From NCBI GenBank assembly GCA_963991775.1, contig CAXDRM010000024.1, forward strand, positions 1 to 16,445: a DNA stretch of 16,445 nt, given 5' to 3'. This document shows, piece after piece, positions 7,397-14,604 of the stretch. How positions within the stretch are numbered: the first letter of the stretch is position 1; every line of letters starts with the position of its first letter. A model generated the notes under the pieces. That model made no database searches and was not told the DNA's origin. It was given only the letters and a program-made list of their open reading frames with translations. Both the position numbers and the translations under genes were made by a program. This DNA comes from CAXDRM01 sp963991775 (GTDB lineage Bacteria; Pseudomonadota; Alphaproteobacteria; Rickettsiales; JABIRX01).

Positions 7397-8170
7397 ATGC
7401 AACGTTCAGCTTTTACTCTTTTAGAACTAGCTATTGCTATGATTATTTTAGGTCTGCTTACTGCTACTGTGCTAGTTGGTAAAGAGCTGCGCAAAGGTGC
7501 ACAAATCAGATCTACCATCAAAGAAGTTGAAGAAATTAATATAGCATTAAGTAATTTCTATGAGGCTTTTCAAGCTCTACCTGGTGATATGTCAAATGCC
7601 TCAAGCTATTGGCCAGATAATTGTCCCACTAATTGCGATGGTGATGATGATAAAATTATCGAAGCCTATAATGAAGCTTTACTCAGCTGGTTTCATCTTA
7701 CTGCCGCTAATTTGTTAAAAGGTGATTATTCAGGTGTTGGAGATGGTGATACAAGCACACATACTGCTCATGTTAATGCACCAAAATCTACTTTTCAGGC
7801 TGGGCAATATGCTTTACTACATTATCATCAAGAGCATTTTCCTGATCAACATATGATTATCCTTGGCGGACCTAAAAATACAGATATTGGTTTGCTGGCT
7901 ATTCTTGATCCAAATTCTGCATATAATCTTGATAGTAAAACAGATGATGGTTTACCAAGCAGTGGTAAAACCTATGGGCGTAATGGCTGGAATGTTGATT
8001 GGGATAGTACTAATTGTTTAATTGATGAAAATGGAGCACGCGAAGCTAATAGTGAAACTATCGATAAAAACATCGAATATAATATGGATCTTAATACAAA
8101 TGAATGTATTATGGGCTTCAAATTAATTAGCCATATTGGCTATGATGACTCTAGAACAGAGACTGATTAA
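7397..8170 (+). CDS. Type IV prepilin-like protein
   Basis: A 257-residue protein beginning MQRSA then FTLLELAIAMIILGLLTATVLVG, a prepilin leader plus hydrophobic helix with Glu at mature position 5. The residue before the cleavage site is Ala (A5), where Gly is usual. The helix continues into a coiled segment (KGAQIRSTIKEVEEINIALSNF), then EAFQALPGDMSNASSYW, a motif often seen in alphaproteobacterial prepilin-like proteins. An acidic patch DGDDD (81-85) and several paired cysteines (C76, C80, and two near the end) occur in the soluble part. It would be a membrane-anchored pilin or pseudopilin. The sequence TAGG lies about 7 bases before the ATG. It is 29 bp upstream of glmM on the same strand, so the two may be co-transcribed although functionally unrelated. 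Confidence 0.82.
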   Translation: MQRSAFTLLELAIAMIILGLLTATVLVGKELRKGAQIRSTIKEVEEINIALSNFYEAFQALPGDMSNASSYWPDNCPTNCDGDDDKIIEAYNEALLSWFHLTAANLLKGDYSGVGDGDTSTHTAHVNAPKSTFQAGQYALLHYHQEHFPDQHMIILGGPKNTDIGLLAILDPNSAYNLDSKTDDGLPSSGKTYGRNGWNVDWDSTNCLIDENGAREANSETIDKNIEYNMDLNTNECIMGFKLISHIGYDDSRTETD

Positions 8171-8199
8171 CAATTTTCTAACTTAAAATACTAAAAGCT

Positions 8200-9660
8200 A
8201 TGGCACGTAAATTCTTTGGCACAGACGGTATTAGAGGTAAAGCAAATAGCGGTAATGTTACGCCTGATGTAATGATGAAGGCTGGTCAAGCAGCTGGTGT
8301 CAAATTTAGACGAGGCGAACATAAGCATCGCGTTCTAATTGGTAAAGATACTAGACTTTCTGGCTATATGATTGAAAATGCTTTAACTGCTGGTTTAGTT
8401 TCAATGGGTATGGATGTTATTTTAGCAGGCCCTATTCCGACTCCAGCTGTAGCAATGCTTACTAAATCAATGCGTGCTGATTTAGGTATTATGATTTCTG
8501 CCTCACATAATCTTTACCAAGATAATGGTATCAAACTTTTTGGCCCAGATGGTTTTAAATTATCCGATAATTTAGAACAAGAAATTGAAGAGCTAATGCA
8601 TAAAGATTTAAGCAAATATTTAGCAAATGCCGAGCGTATTGGTAAAGTATCACGTATTGATGGTGGTGCGGGACGTTATATTGAGCATCTTAAAAATACC
8701 TTCCCCAAAGGTAAAACTTTAGATGGCCTAAAAATTGTTATTGATTGTGCTAATGGTGCTGCTTATAAAATTGGCCCCACAGTATTATGGGAATTAGGTG
8801 CTGAAGTTATCACTATTGGTACTAATCCTAATGGTTTTAATATTAATGAAGATTGTGGCTCAACTAAGCCAGTAACTTTATGTCGTGAAGTAGTGCGGCA
8901 TAAGGCCGATTTAGGTATTGCACTTGATGGTGATGCAGATCGTTTATTAGTGGTTGATCATAAAGGCCAAGAAATCAATGGAGATCAATTAATTGCGATG
9001 ATTGCCAGCTATTGGCAAAATCAAAATAAATTACGTGGTGCAGGTGTAGTCACTACTAAAATGTCTAATTTAGGTTTAGAAAAATATTTAGCAGAGCAAA
9101 AATTGCGCCTTAAAAGAACCAATGTCGGTGATCGCTATGTTTCAGAATATATGCAAGAACATGGCTATAATGTAGGTGGTGAGCAATCTGGTCATATTAT
9201 TTTAAGCGATTATTCTACTACTGGTGATGGCTTAATTGCTGCCTTACAAATTTTGGCTGTAATGGTGGAATCTGATCAGAAAAATAAAAAATTCATTCAA
9301 GCTTTTACGCCATTGCCGCAAGTGCTCAAAAATGTAAAAATCAGCAAAGATTTTTCACTTGATGATCCAGAAGTAATCGACATTATCAGTAAAGCAGAAG
9401 AAAAACTAGGTGATAATGGACGGGTTCTAGTCAGAAAATCTGGTACTGAGCCTTTAATCAGAATTATGGTGGAAGGTAGTAAATTATCTGAAATTAATAA
9501 ACTTGCTGAACAGATTGCTAAAAAAATTGCTGATAAAAAATCATTCAATTCAATTAATACCATAAATATTGTAAATAATGCCTGGAAACATCTTAGTGAT
9601 AGCTGGCTCAGACTCCGGAGGGGGAGCGGGAATTCAAGCAGATCTGAAAACCATAAATAA
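8200..9660 (+). CDS. glmM: Phosphoglucosamine mutase, C-terminally extended
   Basis: Interconverts glucosamine-6-phosphate and glucosamine-1-phosphate, feeding UDP-GlcNAc for peptidoglycan and lipid A. Motifs: FGTDGIRG (6-13), the phosphoserine loop ISASHN (99-104, S102 expected phosphorylated), the Mg2+ loop DGDADR (243-248), the sugar loop GGEQSGHI (326-333) and the phosphate-binding RKSGTEPLIR (412-421). In the serine loop the normally conserved Pro after SHN is Leu (L105, codon CTT). Family members end near residue 445-455; here the frame runs on for about 36 more residues, and the last 83 bp lie over the start of thiD in another frame. That tail (WLRLRRGSGNSSRSENHK) looks like out-of-frame thiD sequence, so an ancestral stop was probably lost. 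Confidence 0.95.
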   Translation: MARKFFGTDGIRGKANSGNVTPDVMMKAGQAAGVKFRRGEHKHRVLIGKDTRLSGYMIENALTAGLVSMGMDVILAGPIPTPAVAMLTKSMRADLGIMISASHNLYQDNGIKLFGPDGFKLSDNLEQEIEELMHKDLSKYLANAERIGKVSRIDGGAGRYIEHLKNTFPKGKTLDGLKIVIDCANGAAYKIGPTVLWELGAEVITIGTNPNGFNINEDCGSTKPVTLCREVVRHKADLGIALDGDADRLLVVDHKGQEINGDQLIAMIASYWQNQNKLRGAGVVTTKMSNLGLEKYLAEQKLRLKRTNVGDRYVSEYMQEHGYNVGGEQSGHIILSDYSTTGDGLIAALQILAVMVESDQKNKKFIQAFTPLPQVLKNVKISKDFSLDDPEVIDIISKAEEKLGDNGRVLVRKSGTEPLIRIMVEGSKLSEINKLAEQIAKKIADKKSFNSINTINIVNNAWKHLSDSWLRLRRGSGNSSRSENHK

Positions 9661-10369
9661 TCATGGCTGTTTTGGTACAACTGCTATTACTGCAGTTACT
9701 GCCCAAAATTCTAAAGCTGTAACGGCTATTCATGCCATACCAACTGATTTTATAGCTAAACAAATAACTACTGTGCTTACTGATTTTAAAATTTCCGCAG
9801 TAAAAATAGGCATGGTTGGCAATCTCGAAACTCTAAAAGAAATTCAGCATACTCTGAAAAAAGCTAAATTAAATATTCCCATTATTTTTGATCCAGTAAT
9901 GGTGGCAACAAGCGGAGATAAATTACTTAAAGAAACTAAAAAAACTATCGAATTTATTCGAGACGAGTTTTTAAATTTTGCGAGTATTATTACTCCAAAT
10001 ATTCCTGAAGCTGAACAGCTATGTAGCATGAAGATTAATAATCTGGATGATATGGTTATTGCTTGCAATATGCTTAAAAAATTAGGTAAAGCTAATGTGT
10101 TGCTTAAGGGTGGTCATTTAGATGATGAGATGCTGCATGATGTTTTACAAACTAGCAAACATATTAAAATTTATAAAAGCCCCAAGATAAAAACCCAAAA
10201 TACGCATGGTAGCGGTTGTAGCCTAGCTAGTGCTCTTGCCTGCAATTTAACTGATAAAACTGATTATGTTGAGGCTGTGGCCAGTGCCCGCAAATATATT
10301 TATAAAGCTATACAAAATTCAGTTAAGCCTGGTTCCGGGCATGGCACTTTGGGTAATATCAGAACCTAG
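9578..10369 (+). CDS. thiD: Hydroxymethylpyrimidine (phosphate) kinase
   Basis: Phosphorylates hydroxymethylpyrimidine and its monophosphate to HMP-PP, the pyrimidine half of thiamine. A ribokinase-fold protein of 263 residues, the usual ThiD length. Motifs: LVIAGSDSGGGAGIQADLKT (6-25, substrate-binding N-terminus), VKIGMVGN (75-82), FDPVMVATSGDKLL (104-117), ITPNIPEAEQL (138-148), LLKGGH (175-180) and HGSGCSLASAL (210-220), the anion-hole/ATP motif with catalytic C214. The N-terminus is intact from the ATG at 9578, so this gene must start inside the glmM frame. Expression is probably coupled to glmM translation. No other thiamine gene is in the window, which would fit salvage of imported HMP, though only one locus is visible. 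Confidence 0.94.
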   Translation: MPGNILVIAGSDSGGGAGIQADLKTINNHGCFGTTAITAVTAQNSKAVTAIHAIPTDFIAKQITTVLTDFKISAVKIGMVGNLETLKEIQHTLKKAKLNIPIIFDPVMVATSGDKLLKETKKTIEFIRDEFLNFASIITPNIPEAEQLCSMKINNLDDMVIACNMLKKLGKANVLLKGGHLDDEMLHDVLQTSKHIKIYKSPKIKTQNTHGSGCSLASALACNLTDKTDYVEAVASARKYIYKAIQNSVKPGSGHGTLGNIRT

Positions 10370-10417
10370 ATATAATTATACATTACACAAAATTCTATGA
10401 TTTACAGATAAATAATA

Positions 10418-10446
10418 TTGACTGTAATATATTAGCACCATAAAAT
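10418..10446 (+). promoter_or_regulatory. Sigma70-type promoter of the small membrane protein gene
   Basis: TTGACT (10418-10423) and TAAAAT (10441-10446) are separated by exactly 17 bp; each box matches the consensus at 5 of 6 positions. The predicted transcript start near 10453 leaves a leader of about 34 bases to the ATG at 10487. This is one of the best promoter matches in the window. Confidence 0.6.
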
Positions 10447-10486
10447 AAAAGTAGAACAATCCAAAAATATAATCTTTTTGTTAAAT

Positions 10487-10759
10487 ATGCTTAGTCTTAT
10501 CTCAAAATCAGGAAATCTCGATACTTTAAAATCTGCAGGCTTTTTAACAGATAATGGCTTTAATAAAAAACAGGCAGAATCCTGTATTCAGCTTTTAGAC
10601 AATATGCAACAACATAATGTTAAAAAAACTGATTTAACACATTTGGCTACTAAATTAGATATTAAATATATCGAGAATCAAATTAGCAAAGCGCAATTAA
10701 ATAATGCCATTTTAATGATAAGCTGCTTTTTGGCTCTTGCTGCTTTTATAAAACTTTAG
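10487..10759 (+). CDS. Small protein with coiled region and C-terminal membrane helix
   Basis: An open frame of 90 residues from the ATG at 10487 (an in-frame TTG lies at 10478). Residues 1-65 are polar with a likely coiled or helical section (NKKQAESCIQLLDNMQQ, then LTHLATKLDIKYIENQISKAQ), and the last 20 (AILMISCFLALAAFIKL) form one hydrophobic helix ending at the C-terminus. The order - a GF..KQAE segment, TK/DL coil, single terminal transmembrane helix - resembles DUF1640-type proteins, which is a weak match by eye. The N-terminus would face the cytoplasm if tail-anchored. A good promoter precedes it and the ankyrin gene converges on it 15 bp away. Function unknown. No Shine-Dalgarno sequence is evident. 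Confidence 0.6.
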   Translation: MLSLISKSGNLDTLKSAGFLTDNGFNKKQAESCIQLLDNMQQHNVKKTDLTHLATKLDIKYIENQISKAQLNNAILMISCFLALAAFIKL

Positions 10760-10774
10760 AGTTAACCATCTAAA

Positions 10775-12331
10775 TTATCTGCCCCTACCAGGTGATTCTA
10801 GTTGTGCTTCCTGTGTTCGTTTTGCTTGAAATTCTTGCTCTGGTTTATTTTCTAATATAGCTGCACGACGTTCTGTAGGCATGGTTTTAAGATTCTGCAT
10901 GATATTGTCGTAGAGAATATTTTCTATTTGCTCCTCTAGTTTCTGTCCTAAAATATTTTGTTGTTCAGGATTTACACCATGCATATCAGTTAAGCGATAA
11001 ATTATTGATTCTACTTTGTCAGATAAAGGCTGACCTGCTAAATAGCAATATGCCCCTCTGCCATAAATATCTTTAGCATGCGGATTTACTCCCGCGTTTA
11101 TTAACGTCTCTAAAATTTCAGATTGCTGGTTAGCAATAGCACACATTACTAGATTTCGACCCTGATCATCACAATGTCCCGGATCAAAACTTGACATTGT
11201 TACTAATTGTTTAACTAAATTAAGGTTTCCATCTATTATTGCTTGTGTAACTATATGATTATTATTTTTTATAACGGCTGGAGTTACCACTGCAAAAATT
11301 AATGATGCTTTTCTAAAATTTGGATCTGAAGCAAAATTTTGTATCTTTTTATTCTGATTTTCATCATTCCCAGAATAATTGTTTGTTTGGTTTGGCTGAG
11401 CTTTAGTTTCGGCTGTAACATTAGTTCCACATAAAATGCTATAAGATGATTTTGGTTCAATTGATAAATCAGGATTTTCTTGTACAATCCTAGCTAATTC
11501 CTGTGTAACATAGCGACGATCTATAGGTACAGCTTTCTTTTCCAATGTTGCTAGTATAATCTGATAAACAGATAAAAATCCCTTTAAGTTCTGTTCTGTG
11601 GCTCTAAAATATTCACCATAGAAAATCTCTTTTTCTTGCCGTTTTATTAAATAGACAGTCCTATCATATGCTTCAGCTCCTAACTTGTCTTTAATGGGAT
11701 CTTGATATTTCTCATATATTATTTTATGGCTCATTATTTGAGCTTCAAGTCGTTTGATAAGATCCATTTTTTCTTTTGGAATATCTGCTATAAAATCAGC
11801 ATATCGCACTTTTGGATCACTTCCAAATCCTTCTTGCTTTGCTGCGCTAATTACATTACGTGCGTTTTGGCAAATAAGATTTATATAGTTAGTCGCTTGT
11901 TCATCTGTCATTGCGTATAGATTTCCTGCAAGTATCAGATTATTTGCCTTATTAAGATTGATAAAAAGATCTGCTGATATGTGATCCCTTAATGTTTCCA
12001 GAAGCGTATCTAGTTTTGTTGCCAATCCTTTTAATATTTGAGCTTTATTTTCTCTATCGCCAACGCTGCTAGCAAAATTTCTTGTTTGCGCGTTTAGAAT
12101 TGTATAACTTAGTAATGGTGCAGTTCCAGCGGTGAATATGCCAGAATTTGTGCCAGTAATTCTAGATCTAGATAAAGTGCTATAGAATGATTGCTTGCCT
12201 ATTGTTGGTAGAACATTATGTGCTGCAATTGTATTTAATAAAGCAGGATTAACTGTTTGCGTTGCTGTTCCTAAATATTGAGTTGTTCCTTTTGCTGCAA
12301 GCTTTGCCAATCCTTTTGTGAAATCTTTCAT
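10775..12331 (-). CDS. Ankyrin-repeat protein, candidate secreted effector
   Basis: A 518-residue protein. Residues 1-91 contain a single acidic residue (D3) with many K, R, S and T, and include TRNFASS (83-89); residues 92-345 are helical, charged and unlike any family I recognise; ankyrin repeats follow at about 358-386 (IVTQAIIDGNLNLVKQLVT), 389-420 (GRNLVMCAIANQQSEILETL then INAGVNPHAKD) and a degenerate third at 422-456; the tail ends in ESPGRGR. The first Cys-poor, acidic-free stretch resembles an organelle-type presequence, which is an inference. Ankyrin repeats mediate protein binding, and such proteins are common effectors of intracellular bacteria. A strong ribosome-binding site AAGGTGG (12337-12343 on the minus strand) fixes the ATG at 12331. 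It is the second ankyrin gene of the window and does not visibly resemble the first. Confidence 0.8.
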   Translation of the reverse strand: MKDFTKGLAKLAAKGTTQYLGTATQTVNPALLNTIAAHNVLPTIGKQSFYSTLSRSRITGTNSGIFTAGTAPLLSYTILNAQTRNFASSVGDRENKAQILKGLATKLDTLLETLRDHISADLFINLNKANNLILAGNLYAMTDEQATNYINLICQNARNVISAAKQEGFGSDPKVRYADFIADIPKEKMDLIKRLEAQIMSHKIIYEKYQDPIKDKLGAEAYDRTVYLIKRQEKEIFYGEYFRATEQNLKGFLSVYQIILATLEKKAVPIDRRYVTQELARIVQENPDLSIEPKSSYSILCGTNVTAETKAQPNQTNNYSGNDENQNKKIQNFASDPNFRKASLIFAVVTPAVIKNNNHIVTQAIIDGNLNLVKQLVTMSSFDPGHCDDQGRNLVMCAIANQQSEILETLINAGVNPHAKDIYGRGAYCYLAGQPLSDKVESIIYRLTDMHGVNPEQQNILGQKLEEQIENILYDNIMQNLKTMPTERRAAILENKPEQEFQAKRTQEAQLESPGRGR

Positions 12332-12366
12332 AATACCACCTTTTTAAATTATATATTTATACAAAA

Positions 12367-12411
12367 TCCCAGCTTTATTTATGATTTTGTAGCTTATAAA
12401 TAAAGCTGGGA
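12367..12411 (-). terminator. 15-16 bp hairpin, likely terminator of the yidD transcript
   Basis: TCCCAGCTTTATTTA (12367-12381) and TAAATAAAGCTGGGA (12397-12411) are perfect inverted copies; one further pair extends the stem to 16 bp. On the minus strand the hairpin is followed by ATTTTGT, a modest T-run, and it lies downstream of yidD and the rhuM fragment. It also lies 36 bp upstream of the ankyrin ATG, so it separates the two transcription units. On the plus strand no T-run follows. Confidence 0.5.
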
Positions 12412-12465
12412 CTCGAAATAACTATAGCATATTTTTGAGACAAGAGCAAATGAGGGTGATAAAAG

Positions 12466-12606
12466 TCAGAATAACTTTTTAATTAATTGGCTTAATTCAG
12501 CAATGATATTTTTGGCTATTACTGATCCTTCAATAATTTTGTGCAGGTCAGAATTTGGGTCTCCTAAATTTTGTAAAAACTCTTTCAGATGAGACTTGGT
12601 ATAACT
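12466..12606 (-). pseudogene. Truncated 3' fragment of a second rhuM gene
   Basis: Reading the minus strand from 12606 to a TGA at 12466-12468 gives about 46 codons, including LKEFLQNLGDPNS, KIIEGSVIAKN and ELSQLIKKLF. Aligned with the last 44 residues of the intact RhuM at 13562-14350, 28 are identical and no gap is needed. The 5' part of this copy is absent: the fragment begins directly after the yidD stop codon and is even in the same frame as yidD, two codons beyond TAA. The divergence is mostly conservative, which suggests a distinct family member that was later cut off rather than a very recent copy. It has no start of its own and is unlikely to be expressed except by stop-codon readthrough of yidD. 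Confidence 0.82.
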
Positions 12607-12828
12607 TTAAGGCACCTCATCCAAACCATGTTTTTTGGAAAAAGGATGGCATTTGGCTAGACGTTTTAAGGTTAACCAGCCACCTTTCAAAATACCATAT
12701 TTACTAATTGCTTGTTCTGCATATTCGGAGCAGCTTGGCACAAATTTGCAGCATGGGCTATAAAGAGGTGATACCACAAATTTGTAAATTTTAAATGGTA
12801 AGCTAAGTAGTAATTTTACTAATTTCAT
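12607..12828 (-). CDS. yidD: Membrane protein insertion efficiency factor
   Basis: A 73-residue protein of the YidD family, which assists YidC in inserting inner-membrane proteins. Nearly the whole family pattern is visible: FKIYKFVVSPLYSPCCKFVPSCSEYAEQAISKYG (12-45) with the conserved cysteines, KGGWLTLKRLAKCHPF (48-63) and the ending GLDEVP. The N-terminal amphipathic helix (MKLVKLLLSLPFKIYKFV) would lie along the membrane. The length is usual for the family. It is not next to rnpA or yidC, its common neighbours, and is divergent from the SOUL-family gene with 44 bp between. The rhuM fragment follows its stop directly. Confidence 0.95.
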   Translation of the reverse strand: MKLVKLLLSLPFKIYKFVVSPLYSPCCKFVPSCSEYAEQAISKYGILKGGWLTLKRLAKCHPFSKKHGLDEVP

Positions 12829-12872
12829 TTTATTATCTGCAGAAAATACTTATATAAATATTAGACGTAAAA

Positions 12873-13514
12873 ATGAAATTTTCTAATAAAAAATGGTTAA
12901 CACTTATTATATTTTTTAGCCTAATATCTTTACTAATTATTAGTTTAATTGGGCCAGTCATGAGTAATGTTGAGCAACCTCCTTATGAAATATTAGCAAA
13001 AAAAGAGCGTATCGAATTTAGACAATATCAGCCCATGATTATTGCTAAGGTTGTTGTTTCAGGTACAAGAGAAAATGCTTTAGGAAATGGCTTTCGACTA
13101 GTTGCTGATTATATTTTTGGTAATAATCTAGCTGAGCAAAAAATTGCGATGACTGCACCAGTCGAGCAACAAAGCATAGCCCAAATAAAAAAATCTAGCG
13201 CTGTACAGCAAAAAATTAAAGATGATGAATGGCAGATAAATTTTGTAATGCCTGCTCAGTATAATTTAAAATCTTTACCTAAGCCAAAAAACCAAAAAGT
13301 TAGTTTAAGCAAAATCCCTGCTAAAAAATATGCAGCTTTACGTTTTTCAGGAAGTAACTCGAGCAGTAATATTGCTAAGCATGAAAAGCAGCTTTTAGCA
13401 TATTTAGCCGAACATAATATTGCGTATCAGCCTCCAGTAAAATATGCTTTTTACAACCCACCTTGGACATTACCCTTCCTCCGCCGTAATGAAGTTATGG
13501 TTGAGATACAATAA
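12873..13514 (+). CDS. SOUL-family haem-binding-like protein
   Basis: A 213-residue SOUL/HEBP-type protein. An N-terminal membrane helix (about 8-30: LTLIIFFSLISLLIISLIGPVM) precedes the SOUL domain: PPYEILAKKERIEFRQY (36-52), the GNGFRLVADYIFGNN segment, the hallmark KIAMTAPVEQQ, WQINFVMPAQY, and the C-terminal YNPPWTLPFLRRNEVMVEI. The helix looks like an uncleaved anchor or signal peptide, placing the domain outside the cytoplasm. Eukaryotic relatives bind haem or tetrapyrroles, while the role of bacterial members is unclear. Its last 23 codons and 29 bp beyond the stop are repeated at 14488-14586. No promoter is obvious in the 44 bp before it. Confidence 0.88.
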   Translation: MKFSNKKWLTLIIFFSLISLLIISLIGPVMSNVEQPPYEILAKKERIEFRQYQPMIIAKVVVSGTRENALGNGFRLVADYIFGNNLAEQKIAMTAPVEQQSIAQIKKSSAVQQKIKDDEWQINFVMPAQYNLKSLPKPKNQKVSLSKIPAKKYAALRFSGSNSSSNIAKHEKQLLAYLAEHNIAYQPPVKYAFYNPPWTLPFLRRNEVMVEIQ

Positions 13515-13543
13515 AAAGCTTAGCTTACATTTATTCCTAAAAT
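13444..13543 (+). repeat. Direct repeat, left copy (3' end of SOUL gene)
   Basis: One hundred bases covering the last codons, stop and short downstream flank of the SOUL gene match 14488-14586 in the same orientation with four substitutions and a one-base gap (about 95%). The two copies start 1044 bp apart and bracket the intact rhuM gene. Confidence 0.9.
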
Positions 13544-13561
13544 ACCCATTAACACCCAATA

Positions 13562-14350
13562 TTAAAATAGCTTTCTAATTAATTGACTTAGCTCAACAAT
13601 AACATTCTTAGTAATTCCTGCTCCTTTAATAATTTTATAAGTATTAGAATTTGCATCTCCCAAATCCTGCAAAAATTGCTTCAAATTAGCTTTATATTTT
13701 TTAGAAGGTTCAGTAATTTCTGCTTTTACTTTTGATATTTTTTGTACAATTTTTTTATCATCCAACTCACTTAAGATACGATTTAAGATATCAATAATTT
13801 TACCTTCCAGCTCTATACTGCCAATAGTAAAATTATTGTAATTTCTAATTTCGATAGGCCGTTCAATCAGTTTGAGCAAAAGATTCTTTATACCCGCCAC
13901 ATCTTCTTTAATTAGCTTATTTGACTCCACTAATTCATCTATTGATTGTTCAATCTGACGAATTCTTGGTTCGTTAACAGTATAACCATTAAGTAGGTGT
14001 TGCCTCAGTATTTTTGTCGCCCACTGACGAAATTGAGTTGCTCTTTTGGATTGTACTCTATACCCAACAGATATTATTATATCCAAATTGTAATGCTCAA
14101 TTTCTCTTTTAATTAATCTATTACCTTCTTTTTGAACTATAAAGAAATTCTTTATAGTTCGACTCTGATGTAGTTCCCGCTCTAGATATATACTCTTTAT
14201 ATGTTGTCCAATATTTTGAACAGTAGTGCTGAACAAAGTAGCCATCTGTTTTTGAGTTAACCAAACAGTTTCATCAAAAACATTAACATTAAATGAAATT
14301 TCTCCGTCTTTTGAGTTATAAATTACCAGATTGTTTAATTTTGCATTCAT
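13562..14350 (-). CDS. rhuM: RhuM-family protein (Virulence_RhuM)
   Basis: A 262-residue protein of the RhuM family, first noted in Salmonella pathogenicity island 3 and of unproven biochemical function. Hallmarks: LVIYNSKDGEISFNVNVF (8-25), the DNA-binding-like TVWLTQKQMATLFSTT (28-43), the IKSIYLEREL segment, EHYNLDIIISVGYRVQSKRATQFRQWATKIL (85-115) and the HLLNGYTVN turn. A variable coiled C-terminal half follows (128-262), shorter than in many members. The N-terminal part looks like a helix-turn-helix, consistent with DNA binding; this is an inference. The ATG at 14350 is preceded directly by AGAAG. It lies in opposite orientation between the two copies of the SOUL 3' end, and a rhuM-like 3' fragment sits at 12466-12606. 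Upstream, 14351-14487 shows a weak dyad (GATTATC/GATAATC, 14428-14458) and nothing else. Confidence 0.88.
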   Translation of the reverse strand: MNAKLNNLVIYNSKDGEISFNVNVFDETVWLTQKQMATLFSTTVQNIGQHIKSIYLERELHQSRTIKNFFIVQKEGNRLIKREIEHYNLDIIISVGYRVQSKRATQFRQWATKILRQHLLNGYTVNEPRIRQIEQSIDELVESNKLIKEDVAGIKNLLLKLIERPIEIRNYNNFTIGSIELEGKIIDILNRILSELDDKKIVQKISKVKAEITEPSKKYKANLKQFLQDLGDANSNTYKIIKGAGITKNVIVELSQLIRKLF

Positions 14351-14487
14351 CTTCTAACATAATAATTAGATATTTTTTCTCTGGTAAGGCAAAATGTAGC
14401 ATAAAAGCATAGTAACCTTTTTGCAAAGATTATCTGAACACTCAAATAGGTGATAATCACGGTCATAACTTAAATATCAAAAGACAA

Positions 14488-14586
14488 ATGCTTTTTACAA
14501 CCCACCTTGGACATTATCCTTCCTCCGCCGTAATGAAGTTTTGGTTGAGATACAATAAAAGCTTAGCTTATCTTTATTCCTAAAAT
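14488..14586 (+). pseudogene. 3'-terminal fragment of a SOUL-family gene (right direct repeat)
   Basis: The second copy of the 100-bp repeat. It keeps the SOUL reading frame for 22 codons (from AFYNPPWTL to VEIQ) and its stop at 14556-14558, with Pro-to-Ser and Met-to-Leu changes, and then the same downstream flank. No other part of the SOUL gene precedes it. The hipBA promoter begins 19 bp further on. Confidence 0.88.
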
Positions 14587-14604
14587 GCCAAATCCCATCT
14601 TTAT

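Noticed and set aside
9297..9680. Minus-strand open frame of 127 residues across the glmM end
   Set aside because: It lies antisense to glmM and thiD, both well supported, and its translation has no recognisable family.
11702..11920. Plus-strand 72-residue frame inside the ankyrin gene
   Set aside because: It is antisense to a well-supported coding region with a strong ribosome-binding site, and it has no family likeness.
14428..14458. GATTATC/GATAATC dyad upstream of rhuM as an operator
   Set aside because: Seven-base arms in AT-rich DNA, with no clear promoter beside them, are too weak to call a site.
14488..14583. Short ATG-started frame (31 codons) in the right direct repeat
   Set aside because: It is out of frame with the SOUL fragment, which explains the sequence; the frame does not look like a protein.
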